Source of the DNA: 62-47 sp044463945
GTDB lineage: Bacteria; Pseudomonadota; Alphaproteobacteria; Rhizobiales; Xanthobacteraceae
NCBI GenBank assembly: GCA_044463945.1
Contig: JBIQLW010000001.1
Span: 185,191 to 249,190, forward strand
Length of the DNA stretch: 64,000 nucleotides
Direction: 5' to 3'
The position numbers and the translations under genes are program-made. Shown here piece by piece: positions 36,401-45,004 of this stretch. The notes beneath the pieces were generated by a model. That model saw only the letters and a list, made by a program, of their open reading frames with translations. It was not told where the DNA came from and made no database searches. The first letter of the stretch is position 1. Each line of letters begins with the position of its first letter.

Positions 36401-36895
36401 AAGTTGATGGCATACAAGGACGAATACGAAGTTGCCAGACTTTATACGGAAGAACATTTTCTGACTAATCTGAATAGCCAGTTTGATGGCGATTTCAAGC
36501 TAGAGTTTCATCTCGCTCCGCCGCTTCTCGCCAAACGTGATCCCACAACTGGTCACCTGAAGAAGCGCACCTTCGGACCCTGGATCCTTCATGCCTTCAG
36601 AGTACTTGCCAAGCTGCGCTGGCTGCGCGGGACACGGTTCGACATCTTTGGCTTCACCGAAGAGAGGCGCAACGAGCGCGAGATGATCACCGATTACGAA
36701 AAACTGATCACATATATTATCGATCGACTGACCGGGGAAAATCACGCAATTGCAGTCGAGCTTGCCAAGCTTCCACAGACCATTCGTGGATTCGGTCACG
36801 TCAAGGATCGAAATTTCAAGATCGCGAAGGCCGCCGAAGAGGGATTGCGCGCCACATTTGACAATCCTGAAATCGTGAGACTTGCGGGAGAATAA
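33413..36895 (+). CDS. Fused indolepyruvate:ferredoxin oxidoreductase-like enzyme
   Basis: From ATG 33413 the product is 1160 residues. In order it shows a pyruvate-ferredoxin-oxidoreductase alpha-like domain (GFISGYRGSPLGMYD), a thiamine-diphosphate domain (FCSGCPHNSST... with GDGTYTHSG), ferredoxin-type Cys motifs near residue 630-680 (CEGCGDCSLKSNC, CNKDFSCVKGFC), a gamma domain (TGIGGTGVITIGALLGMAA) and the C-terminal extension usual for the fused proteobacterial form. These enzymes turn 2-oxoacids (indolepyruvate, aryl- or branched pyruvates) into acyl-CoA plus CO2 with ferredoxin. It ends the TetR-controlled rightward operon. The true oxoacid here is unknown. Confidence 0.93.
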   Translation: MTLANVTLEDKYLLPSGRVYLSGTQALVRLPLMQRQRDEAAGITTGGFISGYRGSPLGMYDNALWRARAHLEANNIHFEPGLNEDLAATAVWGSQQIGLFPGAKVSGVFGIWYGKGPGVDRSADALKHANAAGTSRHGGVLALAGDDHGCQSSTLAHQSEQIFQAAMIPILNPATIQEYLDFGLFGFALSRFSGCWVGFKAVSEAVESSASVEIDPDRAKTLLPTDFEMPLGGLHIRWPDSALDMEKRLHGPKMAAVRAFARANGIDRVVIDPPAARFGIVSTGKAYLDLRQALADLGLTEQACAALGIRVYKVGMTWPLESEGARRFAAGLTDVLVVEEKHGFIEGQLVQALYNLPANQRPAIVGKCDERGAPLLPSEGELNPTVVARAIVSRLGRIGVDSAAMAQRVARLESFEAVATAPRIKSQRAPYFCSGCPHNSSTAVPEGSRAMAGIGCHAMATWMPLRNTNLITHMGAEGTNWIGQAPFTREAHVFQNLGDGTYTHSGLLAIRAAAAAGVNITYKILYNDAVAMTGGQPAEGGFTVPQIAAQVAAEGAKRVVVVSDEPGKYQGFASFPAGTTVHDRDELDAVQRELRQVSGLTVLIYDQTCAAEKRRRRKRGQFPDPPKRVFINDLVCEGCGDCSLKSNCVSVKPLETEFGRKRVIDQSDCNKDFSCVKGFCPSFVTVHGGALRKAEKSKTPTVSAGVFAKLPTPQSKALVEPYGILVTGIGGTGVITIGALLGMAAHLEGKGCTVLDFTGLAQKNGAVMSHIRLAPSPEQNAVVRIPAGGADLLLGCDMVVAASPLALSRLEHGVSRAVINAALTPTATFVTDGDIDFETHAIRRALRETIGDKGVAFIEGTRLATTLMGDSIATNLFMLGYAYQSGLIPLGQDAIERAIELNGAAVESNKLAFAFGRLAVHDLAQLEALMTPQQTPAKTPMDLTERITLREAFLIRYQDRRYAERYRSLVNRVAAVENAKMPDSTALVEAVTLSLFKLMAYKDEYEVARLYTEEHFLTNLNSQFDGDFKLEFHLAPPLLAKRDPTTGHLKKRTFGPWILHAFRVLAKLRWLRGTRFDIFGFTEERRNEREMITDYEKLITYIIDRLTGENHAIAVELAKLPQTIRGFGHVKDRNFKIAKAAEEGLRATFDNPEIVRLAGE

Positions 36896-37055
36896 TTGGC
36901 AAAGCGTGTGCCGGATTGCATTCGACCGAACGTGTGCTGTTACGAGAGCCATCCGTCATGGCGATTTCACTGGATAAGCTAAAAGTCTGTGCTGCTAGGC
37001 GGAACTGGAAAACGTAATGCCATGTCTCTTAATTCATGTGTATCCGACCTGCTTG

Positions 37056-37157
37056 ATGTCTGATCTGAATCCAAATGAGTTGCTGCTCGGACGATTGATC
37101 GGCACCGTAATCAATTTGTTGCTTGCCGCCATTGTATACGTGTTTCTTGTGCTCTGA
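37056..37157 (+). CDS. Possible 33-residue single-helix membrane peptide
   Basis: Within the 321-bp gap (36896-37216) one small frame reads MSDLNPNELLLGRLIGTVI followed by a hydrophobic run (NLLLAAIVYVFLVL). It could be a short membrane peptide or chance. No strong ribosome binding site is visible. The rest of the gap shows no gene, though a shifted frame near 37200-37270 may hold more of the decayed PrpD N-terminus. Confidence 0.2.
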   Translation: MSDLNPNELLLGRLIGTVINLLLAAIVYVFLVL

Positions 37158-37216
37158 GATCGTGAGTTCTGTCAATTGGGAAGAGATTTTCGAATCTACT
37201 CCGATGTCAGAACGTT

Positions 37217-38182
37217 GTGCGTAGTTGCTATCCCTCTCGCAATCCGGGCCACCGTCAGCGGGGTTTCCACACGACGAGCACTGTGTCCGCTGTTGGCGCG
37301 GCCGTCATTGCGACTCGTCTCCTTGGGGGAAATGCCGAGCAGATCGCCAGTGCGATCGGTCTGGCTGCAATGCAATCCAGCGGTATCCAAGCGTATTTGG
37401 ACGCTCCCTGCATGGCGAAGCCGTTCGGCCCCGGAAAGAGTGCCTTCAACGGCGTACTGTCCGGCGTTCTGGCGGTTCGCGGTTTTACCGGGCCTAACAA
37501 GGCGCTCGAATCATCCGAAGGTTTTTTAAATGCGTTCACGAACGAAGTCCGAGTGTCGGATATCGTAGATGGCTTTGGTGAAAAATTTGTCATCTCCGAA
37601 GTCGGCTTCAAGCCGCATGCGGCATGCCGCTATGCCCATGGACCAATCGATATTGCGCAGGGTTTTCATCAGGAGGGAATCAGACCGGGCGATGTCGGCG
37701 AGATTCGCGTCCGCATGAGCAGTCTTGCTATCCGCCAGGCCTCGAAGTTTCCGTGCCCGAGTCTCAATGCGGCGATGGGTAGCACGCAATTCGGCGTCGC
37801 TCTCGCGCTCGCTCGTGGAAGTAATGGGCTCAAGGATTACTGGAGCGGCTACAAGGATGAGGTCATTCACGAGATGGCTTCACGTGTGAAACTTGTCGTG
37901 GAGCCTCAGTACGGTCTTGGCGGTCGCCAGTCCGCTATCGAACTGGAGGTTGGTGGAAAGATTCTGACCAAGTTCCAGGAAGAGCCGCGCGGTGAACCGA
38001 CCAATCCGATAAGCCGCAGTCAGCTCGATGACAAGTTCATGACGACCGCCGGGCTTGTGTTGGATGAGTCGACCGTTAAGAAGATCGGCGACAGGGCGAT
38101 GGCGCTTGAGCAGGAAGCGGATGTCTCTCGAATCGTGACCTTGGCGATCGTTCCGGGTGGACGGCCTGAGCTTCTTGCATGA
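37217..38182 (+). pseudogene. MmgE/PrpD family protein, 5'-truncated
   Basis: The open frame gives 321 residues of a family usually about 450 long. It begins inside the conserved motif RGFHTTSTVSAVGAAV, which in complete members follows roughly 150 residues of N-terminal domain. The rest is intact (GIQAYLDAPCMAKPFGPGKSA, FKPHAACRYAHGPIDIA, the GGRQSAIE region). Complete relatives include 2-methylcitrate dehydratase and cis-aconitate decarboxylase. Loss of the N-terminal helical domain should abolish activity. The frame has no good start codon or ribosome binding site, so I call it a pseudogene. Confidence 0.7.
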
Positions 38183-38228
38183 TAGTCGGCGGGAGAGGTT
38201 GATCAGCAAAGAAGGGTGAGGGTGCAGC

Positions 38229-39137
38229 GTGAAATCGAAGGTGACAACCATCCCATCAGCCCCAGAGAGGGAGCAGTTGGCTCGCCAGCTTCAATCTCTC
38301 GGGTTGACGGAATACGAATCTCGTTCACTCCTGGCTCTGCTTGAGCGCAATCCTGCGACCGCGTACGAGGTCGCGAAGAATGCCGGTCTTCCTCGGGCCA
38401 ATGTCTACTCAGCCCTTGAAGGGCTCGCAAAGAAAGGTGCGGTTCAGCCCGTCAATGAGAGCCCCGCGCGGTATGTCCCGGTAGATCCGGCCGTCTTCCT
38501 CAGTAGGCTGGCCGCGCAAACCAATGATGTTTGCCGTGAGCTTGCCGAAAGCCTTGCAACCATTACCCCGCAGCGCGATGCGGAATACGTCTGGTCTTTG
38601 TCTAGCGTCGAGCATGTTCACGCCAAGATGCGTGAACTGATCGAGCATGCGGAAAAGCACATATGGCTTAAGGGGGATGTTCGAAATCTACGCGAAACGC
38701 TAGCCTCATTGAAAGCGGCTGGCGCGCGTGGCGTCTCTATTGTCATTGTTCTGTTTGGATCGAAGGCTGACCAACAGGACCTTGAGACGTCGGATAATAT
38801 CCGCGTGTATCTCCACGAGGGCAGCGGCACCGCGGTTGGAATGTCGGAACATCTCGTCAGCATGACGACGGATTTCAGTTCTGCGCTGACGGCAAACCTA
38901 AATACCGGCGGCTATGGAGTCTACACGCAGAACATCCCGGTCGTTGTCATCGTCGAAAGCTTGATCCGGCACGAGATCTACATGGCCGAGATATTCAAGC
39001 ACTTCGGTCACGAGATCGAGGAGAGGTTCGGACCATCGCTCATGATGCTTCGGAAGGAACTGCTGCCCAGCGATCAGTTCCGCGCGCTGACTATTGGTAC
39101 ACATGGCAGCGGTTCGAGCGAGGGCACCGAGGGATGA
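38229..39137 (+). CDS. TrmB-type transcriptional regulator
   Basis: The product starts with GTG and is 302 residues. The N-terminal winged helix is of TrmB type (LQSLGLTEYESRSLLALLERNPATAYEVAKNAGLPRANVYSALEGLAKKG, about residues 20-70), followed by the PLD-like/TrmB C-terminal domain (VEHVHAKMRELIEHAEKHIWLKGD split over several segments). TrmB regulators are best known from archaeal sugar control and are a minority class in alphaproteobacteria. Its stop overlaps the flavoprotein start (ATGA), so it likely regulates or is co-expressed with that gene and those after it. Confidence 0.85.
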   Translation: MKSKVTTIPSAPEREQLARQLQSLGLTEYESRSLLALLERNPATAYEVAKNAGLPRANVYSALEGLAKKGAVQPVNESPARYVPVDPAVFLSRLAAQTNDVCRELAESLATITPQRDAEYVWSLSSVEHVHAKMRELIEHAEKHIWLKGDVRNLRETLASLKAAGARGVSIVIVLFGSKADQQDLETSDNIRVYLHEGSGTAVGMSEHLVSMTTDFSSALTANLNTGGYGVYTQNIPVVVIVESLIRHEIYMAEIFKHFGHEIEERFGPSLMMLRKELLPSDQFRALTIGTHGSGSSEGTEG

Positions 39138-40582
39138 GCGCTCGCGTGAAAATCGTTGTGGTTGGTGCGGGAATTGCGGGACTTTGTGCCGCCATTTCTG
39201 CGACTGAAGCCGGTGCTGATGTTGAGATTGTGGATCGCGCCCCCAAGGGTGAGCGAGGCGGTAACAGTCAGTGGACCGAAGCTTATCTACGTATGAAGAA
39301 CGATAAGGAGGTGAGCGATGATTTCGAGGAATTGCTGATCACCAACGGCTGCGGCAACCCGGATCCAACCGTCATTGCAAGTTATGCCACGGATTATAGT
39401 TCTTGGCCAAGTTATGTCAGAGCTCACGCATCTGCTGATCCGGATGTCGTGTCGTTCTTTGCAAATGAGGTGCCACCGACTTTAGCTTGGCTTAAGACTA
39501 TCGGCCTGCGGTTTGAAAGTCTGCCGATCTATCATCTGGCGATGAGCGCACCGCGTATTGCTGCGGTTGGCGGCGGCGCTGCTATGGTCGCCTCTCTGAG
39601 TGAACGGCTCCAAAAGGAAGGATTGGTGGTCAAGTACGAGACGACGGTCGTCGACCTTAAGTTCGGGACGGATGGCGCGGTGTCCGGCGTTATACTCGTC
39701 GGCCCCGATCGAAAGTCCGTCCGCGTTCAGTGCGATGCCGTGATCCTTGCCAGTGGCGGCTTTGAGGGTAACAGCGAAATGCTGAGCCGCTATATAGGGT
39801 CTAGTGCGAAATATCTGCGGCCTGTCGCGCCGGGAGGTTACTTCAATAAGGGTGAATGCATCCAGATGGCTCTGGATGCTGGGGCTGCTTCAGCTGGCGA
39901 CTATACGCTATATCACGCCGAGCCGCTCGATCCTCGATCGCGTCATCCCGAGGCAGTGGTCTTCGTTTATAATCACGGCATTCTGGTTAATAAGGACGCG
40001 CGCCGCTTCACCGACGAGACTCCCGGATACTCGGACGTTCACTACGAAGGCATCTGCCATCGTATCAGCGAGCAGCGAGACGGCATGGCGTATGCGATCT
40101 TCGACCAAGGAATCGAGGATGTACCTAACTGGCGAAAGATCGTTCGTTCTGAGGTGCCACCCGTCTCCGGGCAGACAATAGAGGAGCTAGCGGACAAGCT
40201 AGGGCTTGAGCGGGAAGCGCTAGTTGGCACCGTGACCCGATTCAACGCAGCGTGCCAAAAGAGCCGTTTCGATCCGCTAGTCCTGGACGATCTGTCGACC
40301 AAAGATATCTTCCCACGAAAGACGCACTGGGCGCGTTCTCTCTCGAATCCACCGTACTTTGCCTATCCCGTCGTGCCGGGCATCGTCTTTACGTTCGGTG
40401 GCCTCAAAACCGACTCCAAGGCGCGTGTGATCGATACCGGCGGCCGGCCGATGACCGGTCTGTTCGCGGCGGGCGAAACGGTCGGCCTTTTCTTCAAGAA
40501 TTACTCAGGCGCCACCTCGGTTTTGAGAAGTGCTGTCTTCGGACGCACGGCCGGCCGCGTGGCTGCCGGGAGCAAGCAATAA
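39134..40582 (+). CDS. FAD-dependent dehydrogenase, TcuA / flavocytochrome c type
   Basis: This 482-residue protein has an N-terminal FAD Rossmann motif (VVVGAGIAGLCAAI) and the GGNSQWTEAYLR segment of the fumarate reductase/flavocytochrome c flavoprotein family. The mid-region ASGGFEGN and C-terminal GLFAAGETVGLFFKNYSGATSVLRSAVFGR match tricarballylate dehydrogenase (TcuA)-like members. It would oxidise or reduce a C-C bond alpha-beta to a carboxylate. It is translationally coupled to the trmB gene and followed after 18 bases by the broken aldehyde dehydrogenase. It is complete. Confidence 0.88.
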   Translation: MSARVKIVVVGAGIAGLCAAISATEAGADVEIVDRAPKGERGGNSQWTEAYLRMKNDKEVSDDFEELLITNGCGNPDPTVIASYATDYSSWPSYVRAHASADPDVVSFFANEVPPTLAWLKTIGLRFESLPIYHLAMSAPRIAAVGGGAAMVASLSERLQKEGLVVKYETTVVDLKFGTDGAVSGVILVGPDRKSVRVQCDAVILASGGFEGNSEMLSRYIGSSAKYLRPVAPGGYFNKGECIQMALDAGAASAGDYTLYHAEPLDPRSRHPEAVVFVYNHGILVNKDARRFTDETPGYSDVHYEGICHRISEQRDGMAYAIFDQGIEDVPNWRKIVRSEVPPVSGQTIEELADKLGLEREALVGTVTRFNAACQKSRFDPLVLDDLSTKDIFPRKTHWARSLSNPPYFAYPVVPGIVFTFGGLKTDSKARVIDTGGRPMTGLFAAGETVGLFFKNYSGATSVLRSAVFGRTAGRVAAGSKQ

Positions 40583-40600
40583 CTAGCAGGAACTTATGGG

Positions 40601-42120
40601 ATGACGGTCACCACAAATCGTAAGCCCGGTGATACAGCGCTGAAGACCTATCAACACTTTATCGACAACACGTTCGTCGATGCATCGGACGGCGAGACTT
40701 TTTCTGCCGTCAATCCGTTCAGTGGAGAAGAATGGGCGCGTATTACTAAGGGAACGCCAGATGACGTTGATGTGGCAGTCCAGGCGGCCCACCGGGCGTT
40801 TATGAGTCCGGCCTGGGCAGGCATCACAGCGACGGAACGCGGCGAAATCCTTTTCCGCCTAGCCGATATCATTGCCCGGAATGTCGATCGTCTCGCCGAC
40901 ATCGAGATGACGGATAACGGCAAACTACTCAGCGAGGTGCGCGGCCAGATTGCCTACATTCCTCGATACTTTCGCTACTTCGCAGGACTGGCAGACAAAG
41001 TCGGCGGTTCGGTTATTCCGATCGACAAGAAAGGGGTGTTGAATTTTACACGACGTGAACCGCTCGGTGTGGTGGCTGCAATTATTCCCTGGAATTCGTC
41101 ACTTACCCTGGCAGTCTGGAAGTTGGCGCCCGCGCTCGCCGCCGGCAATACAACCGTCGTTAAACCATCCGAGCATACCTCCGCATCCATGCTGGAGTTT
41201 GCCACGCTCGTTCAAGAGGCGCGAGTGCCAGCAGGCGTCTTTAATGTTGTGACGGGATTCGGTGCGGATGTCGGTCAGGCGCTTGTAAGCCATCCGCTGG
41301 TCGCTCGCGTGGCGTTTACAGGAGGTGATGCTGGGGGGCGGGGTGTTTATCGGGCGCTGCGGAGGGATTGAAGCCGGTCTCGCTTGAACTCGGTGGTAAA
41401 TCTCCACACATTGTATTCGCTGATGCTGATCTTGAGCAGGCAGCGCGAGGTGCCATAACTGGTATCTTCTCGGCGGGCGGACAGACCTGTATGGCCGGCT
41501 CGCGGTTACTCGTCGAAGATTCCATTCACGATCGCTTCGTGGAGCGCCTTGTCGAACTCGCAAAGGATGCAAAGGCGGGCGATCCGCGAGATCCGACATC
41601 TACGGTTGGGCCGATCGCCACCAGACCGCAGTTCGAACACATCCTCAAGCTCATTGAGGTCGGCAAGGCTGAAGGTGCAAGATGCGTGCTTGGCGGGAAG
41701 GCCTTGCAGGGATCCGAATACGGGGCGGGTCAGTTCATCGCACCGACGATATTCGTTGACGTGAGCAACTCAATGCGGATTGCGCGGGAGGAAGTGTTCG
41801 GCCCGGTTCTCTGCGTCCTTCGCTTCTCTGATGAGGCTGACGCTCTTGCGATTGCCAATGACACTCGGTTTGGGCTGGCGGCAGGCGTTTGGACCCGAGA
41901 TCTCGGCCGCACGATTCGCATGAGCGAAAAACTCAAAGCCGGTACCGTTTGGATCAACAATTACCGTGCCACCAGCTTCACGACACCCTTTGGTGGTTAC
42001 AAGGACAGTGGCATTGGGCGAGAGGGCGGAATCGAATCTTTTCATGAATACACGCAATTGAAGAGCGTCTGGATCACACCAGAGCCGAATTTGAGCGACC
42101 CGTTTGTAAGAAAATACTGA
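40601..42120 (+). pseudogene. NAD(P)-dependent aldehyde dehydrogenase with a single-base frameshift
   Basis: Two overlapping frames (40601-41371 and 41368-42120) are the N- and C-terminal halves of one dehydrogenase of about 506 residues. The first carries PWNSSLTLAVWKLAPALAAGN and the NAD motif FTGGDAGGR; the second carries ELGGKSP, the catalytic Cys in GQTCMAGSR and the C-terminal PFGGYKDSGIGREGG. At about 41354, CGGGCGCTGCGG reads like CGG-GC(G)-GCT-GCG with one G lost; restoring it gives the expected VYRAAAEGLKPVSLELGG. No other damage is seen. It is therefore a recent pseudogene or a sequencing error. Confidence 0.85.
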
Positions 42121-42142
42121 CAATAGAGAGGGGAGAACGGCA

Positions 42143-43168
42143 ATGATGGGTACTCGATGGATAGCCATAATGCTATCAGCGTTGACGGCAATTGTAGTTG
42201 GAATAGGTGTGACATCCAGTTCCGCATGTGCTGATACCAAGCCAATCGATATCAACATCGGCTGGCAGCCGGACGCCAACGGCGTTTTCTTTGTTGCGCG
42301 CAAATACAATCTTTTCGAGAAAGTCGGTCTTCGACCGAATTATGTAAAGTTCCTGTCTGGTCCGGCAATGTTTGCGGCGATGCAGTCGAACAGCATCGAC
42401 ATCACGGAAATGACGGTTTCTCCTTTCGTCAATGGTGTGTCGAATGGCATTCCGATGGTCGCTATCAGCGTTGCCTTCAACGAAGGTAAGGTCAACGCGT
42501 TGGTCGCGCGAAAAGGTTCTGGCATTTCTTCCGTGAAGGATTTGAGAGGTAAGAAAGTAGCTGCAACCAAGGGATCTCTGTCATACTTCGGATTGGCTCG
42601 TGAACTCGCGAAGAACGGCATGTCACTGTCGGACGTCAATTTCCTCAACATGACGGTGCCGACGATCATTCCAGCAATGCAGCATGGCGACATAGATGCC
42701 GCATGGGCGTGGGAGCCTTGGGCTCAGCGTCTGGAAGAAGATGGCGGGAAGATCATTGCTGCAATCGATGACATAATCGGGGACGTATGGGTTGCGAGAA
42801 AGGATTGGCTTAAAGCGAATCCGGAAGCGGCTGTGAGATTTATTGCCGCGATGGACTTGGCCGCCAAAAAAATCCGGTCGGAGCCGGACATCACAATCCC
42901 CGATGTCGCCGAAGCCCTCGCCATTTCACCAGCTATGGCGAAGAGCATCATGAATCAAGTGGTGAGTCCTACGGCGGCTGAACAGCTTGACCCGAATTCG
43001 CCCAACACCGTGATCGATTTCGCCTCCGGTAAGAAGGGATTGGGTGCATCCATCAAGTCCACCTCCGATTTCTTCAAGGAGCAGGGATTGATCAAGAGCT
43101 TCCCGGCTCTAGAAACGGCTTTTGATCCGGCACCCTTGCAAACCTACAGCAAGCGTTCCGGCTACTGA
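42143..43168 (+). CDS. ABC transporter substrate-binding protein (TauA/NMT1-like), orphan
   Basis: This 341-residue protein has a signal peptide (MLSALTAIVVGIGVTSSSACA) and a TauA/SsuA-type fold (INIGWQPDANGVFFVARKYNLF, VKDLRGKKVAATKGS, GDIDAAWAWEPWAQRL). The start follows AGAGGGGAGAA. There is no permease or ATPase gene beside it, so it may feed the transporter at 29271-32086 or another one. It is intact in an area where neighbours on both sides are broken. Confidence 0.88.
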   Translation: MMGTRWIAIMLSALTAIVVGIGVTSSSACADTKPIDINIGWQPDANGVFFVARKYNLFEKVGLRPNYVKFLSGPAMFAAMQSNSIDITEMTVSPFVNGVSNGIPMVAISVAFNEGKVNALVARKGSGISSVKDLRGKKVAATKGSLSYFGLARELAKNGMSLSDVNFLNMTVPTIIPAMQHGDIDAAWAWEPWAQRLEEDGGKIIAAIDDIIGDVWVARKDWLKANPEAAVRFIAAMDLAAKKIRSEPDITIPDVAEALAISPAMAKSIMNQVVSPTAAEQLDPNSPNTVIDFASGKKGLGASIKSTSDFFKEQGLIKSFPALETAFDPAPLQTYSKRSGY

Positions 43169-43248
43169 GGTGATCCATCCGGTTCGAGCGGTGCCGGCCC
43201 ATCGAACCGGATCATCTTCCCAATTACTTTGACCCTGAAGGCAGGATC

Positions 43249-44136
43249 AATGACACTACAGATACAGAAGGCAGCGGTCATGAGACACCGCGCGGTGGTG
43301 CAGCCGATCCAGGATATCGGCGGTGTCGAATTTGTGTCGGTATCACGGCCACCGTTCCAGTGAGAGGTGGCATGCCTATCGTCGAAGGTGATTGCGTCAT
43401 TGCAGGAGTGCCCGATGCCGGTGCACGTATAGCACTCGATTTCGGAGATTGCGCTGGCTCAGTCTCGGGCCGTTTGTTACCGACCGGTGCTGCAAGAACG
43501 ATGATAGACCTTCTTGGTAAGCGTACTGACGTATCGCTGATCGACGCGGCAACGCCTTTTGTTTTTGTGTCGGCGAAGGATCTCGGCGCGACCGGACTAG
43601 AGCTCCCAGAGGAGATCGCAAGAAATAAGGGTTTGATGCAACGACTGGAAACTGTGCGGAGCTGGGCGGCGGCTCAGCTCGACTTGGTGCCTTCACCGGA
43701 ATTGGCGACGGTGAAAAGTCCGAACGTCCCTCGCGTGATGATGGTTACCGCACCTCAAGACTACGAAGCGATATCCGGAAAGTTGGTGCGGAAGGGAGAT
43801 GTAGACATTATCGTTCGACAGATGACAATGCAGCGACCTCATCGGGCGCTGGCTGTAACTGGCGCGATATGTACGGCGGTGGGATGTACCATCAAAGGCT
43901 CTCTACTGTATGAAATTGCTCGATCGGCAGGCGGGCGCGTTCGTATCGGTCATCCTGGCGGAGTTCTATGTGTGGAGGCACATACAGTCCGGAACCAGCG
44001 AGGTGAGTTGCGCGTCGCAAGTGCCTCCACGGAGCGTACGGCGCGACTTATCATGGCGGGAAATCTATTCGCGCGCAAAGCCAAGATTTCTGACATTGTC
44101 CAAGCAAAGGCGAAGGAATTCTCCAGCCTCGAGTGA
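43249..44136 (+). pseudogene. PrpF family isomerase/tautomerase, 5'-truncated
   Basis: The open part (43360-44136, 258 residues) matches the C-terminal two-thirds of PrpF: VPVRGGMPIVEGD, RLLPTGAARTMIDL, VSLIDAATPFVFV, GATGLELPEEI, and GHPGGVLCVEA near the end. Complete members are about 390 residues and begin with an MRGGTSKG block that is absent. A short unrelated-looking frame at 43249 (MTLQIQKAAV...) leads into it. The family includes the 2-methylaconitate isomerase PrpF and the 4-oxalomesaconate tautomerases GalD/LigU. Loss of the first lobe, which holds part of the active site, should inactivate it. Confidence 0.75.
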
Positions 44137-44498
44137 GGCACGAACTCGACTTCGAGCGTCGCGTGCCAATCGTCCTCCAATGAGGAGGGAACGGGAGGGT
44201 AATCGGCCAGAGCGCTCGACGACAACACGCGAGAGATAGAAAAATCGATGAATCGCTTGTGGGAGAAATTGACGGCCGGGGGCGTAATAGCGGGCCGATG
44301 CCTTCACGGCCGCATGCGGGCACACGGTACGCTCGTTTTGCTTCGGTGCTCGTCATAGATTGGTACTTCGCGCGCTTTCGTGAAGTCGTGTGTTATCGGA
44401 TGATCTTATCGATCGCATCAAATCAATTAATTTGACTTATGCTTGTTAACTAAGGACTTCTTAGTTCGGAAGCTGATCACAGGCGGCATCGAAGGGAG
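44137..44498. other. 362-bp gap with a palindrome and no clear gene
   Basis: A near-perfect dyad (TCAAAT-CAATTA-ATTTGA, 44418-44435) lies close before the atoE relic. The adjacent CTTATCGATCGCATCAAATC matches the TetR operator at about 18 of 26 positions, too weak to assert. A 36-residue frame at 44248 (MNRLWEKLTAGGVIAG...) recalls the start of some HpcH/HpaI aldolases but is not assignable. Confidence 0.35.
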
Positions 44499-44953
44499 AT
44501 GTCCATGCACCTTGAAACGCCGCAGTATAACTCGACTCACGTCGCCGATCGAGAAGCTGCAGTCTCTCGCGATGACGAGAATGTCCTGTCTCGCGTTGCG
44601 CTCAAGCTCACGGAATGGATGGAACGCTGGTTTCCGATGCATTCGTCTTTGTTCTGCTTGCTGTCCTGTTCGGTGCCGTGGGTGCACTGGCGATCGGGGC
44701 GCCGGTCGCCGGAATCGTCAAAGCGTTCGGCAATGGCTTCTGGGATCTGATCCCTTTCACGCTGCAGGCCTCGCTCGTTGTCATCGGCGGCTATGTCGTT
44801 GCAAGTTCGCCGGTCGCTACGCGCGTCATTGGCTGGCTCGCCAGCATTCCCAGATCGGGGGTCGGCGCGGTCACGTTCATCGCGGCCAAGTCTCTCCATC
44901 AAGGATCTTTCTATTCTATTTTTCAGAATTCTTGTTATTTTCCTGCATCATGA
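44499..44953 (+). pseudogene. Short-chain fatty acid transporter (AtoE-like), frameshifted and 3'-truncated
   Basis: The first frame gives MSMHLETPQ...LKLTEWMERWFP, and the overlapping frame continues DAFVFVLLAVLFGAVGALAIGAP through FGNGFWDLIPFTLQASLVVIGGYVVASSP. Together they match the first 150 or so residues of AtoE/TIGR00366 proteins (about 440 residues). The join at about 44638 needs one extra G (TTTCCG-GAT). After AAKSLHQGSF the family sequence stops, and the remaining two-thirds is missing. It is a relic of a short-chain fatty or keto acid permease. Confidence 0.7.
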
Positions 44954-45004
44954 TGCCCTAGCCGAAGGCGGGTAGTTCTGAAGAGCAATAAGAGAAATCT
45001 CCCT

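Noticed and set aside
36711..36736. TATATTATCGATCGA inside the oxidoreductase gene as an operator
   Set aside because: It lies within coding sequence near the 3' end and lacks the second half-site.
44408..44433. Fourth TetR operator before the atoE relic
   Set aside because: Only about 18 of 26 positions match and the dyad is poor; kept as a note only.
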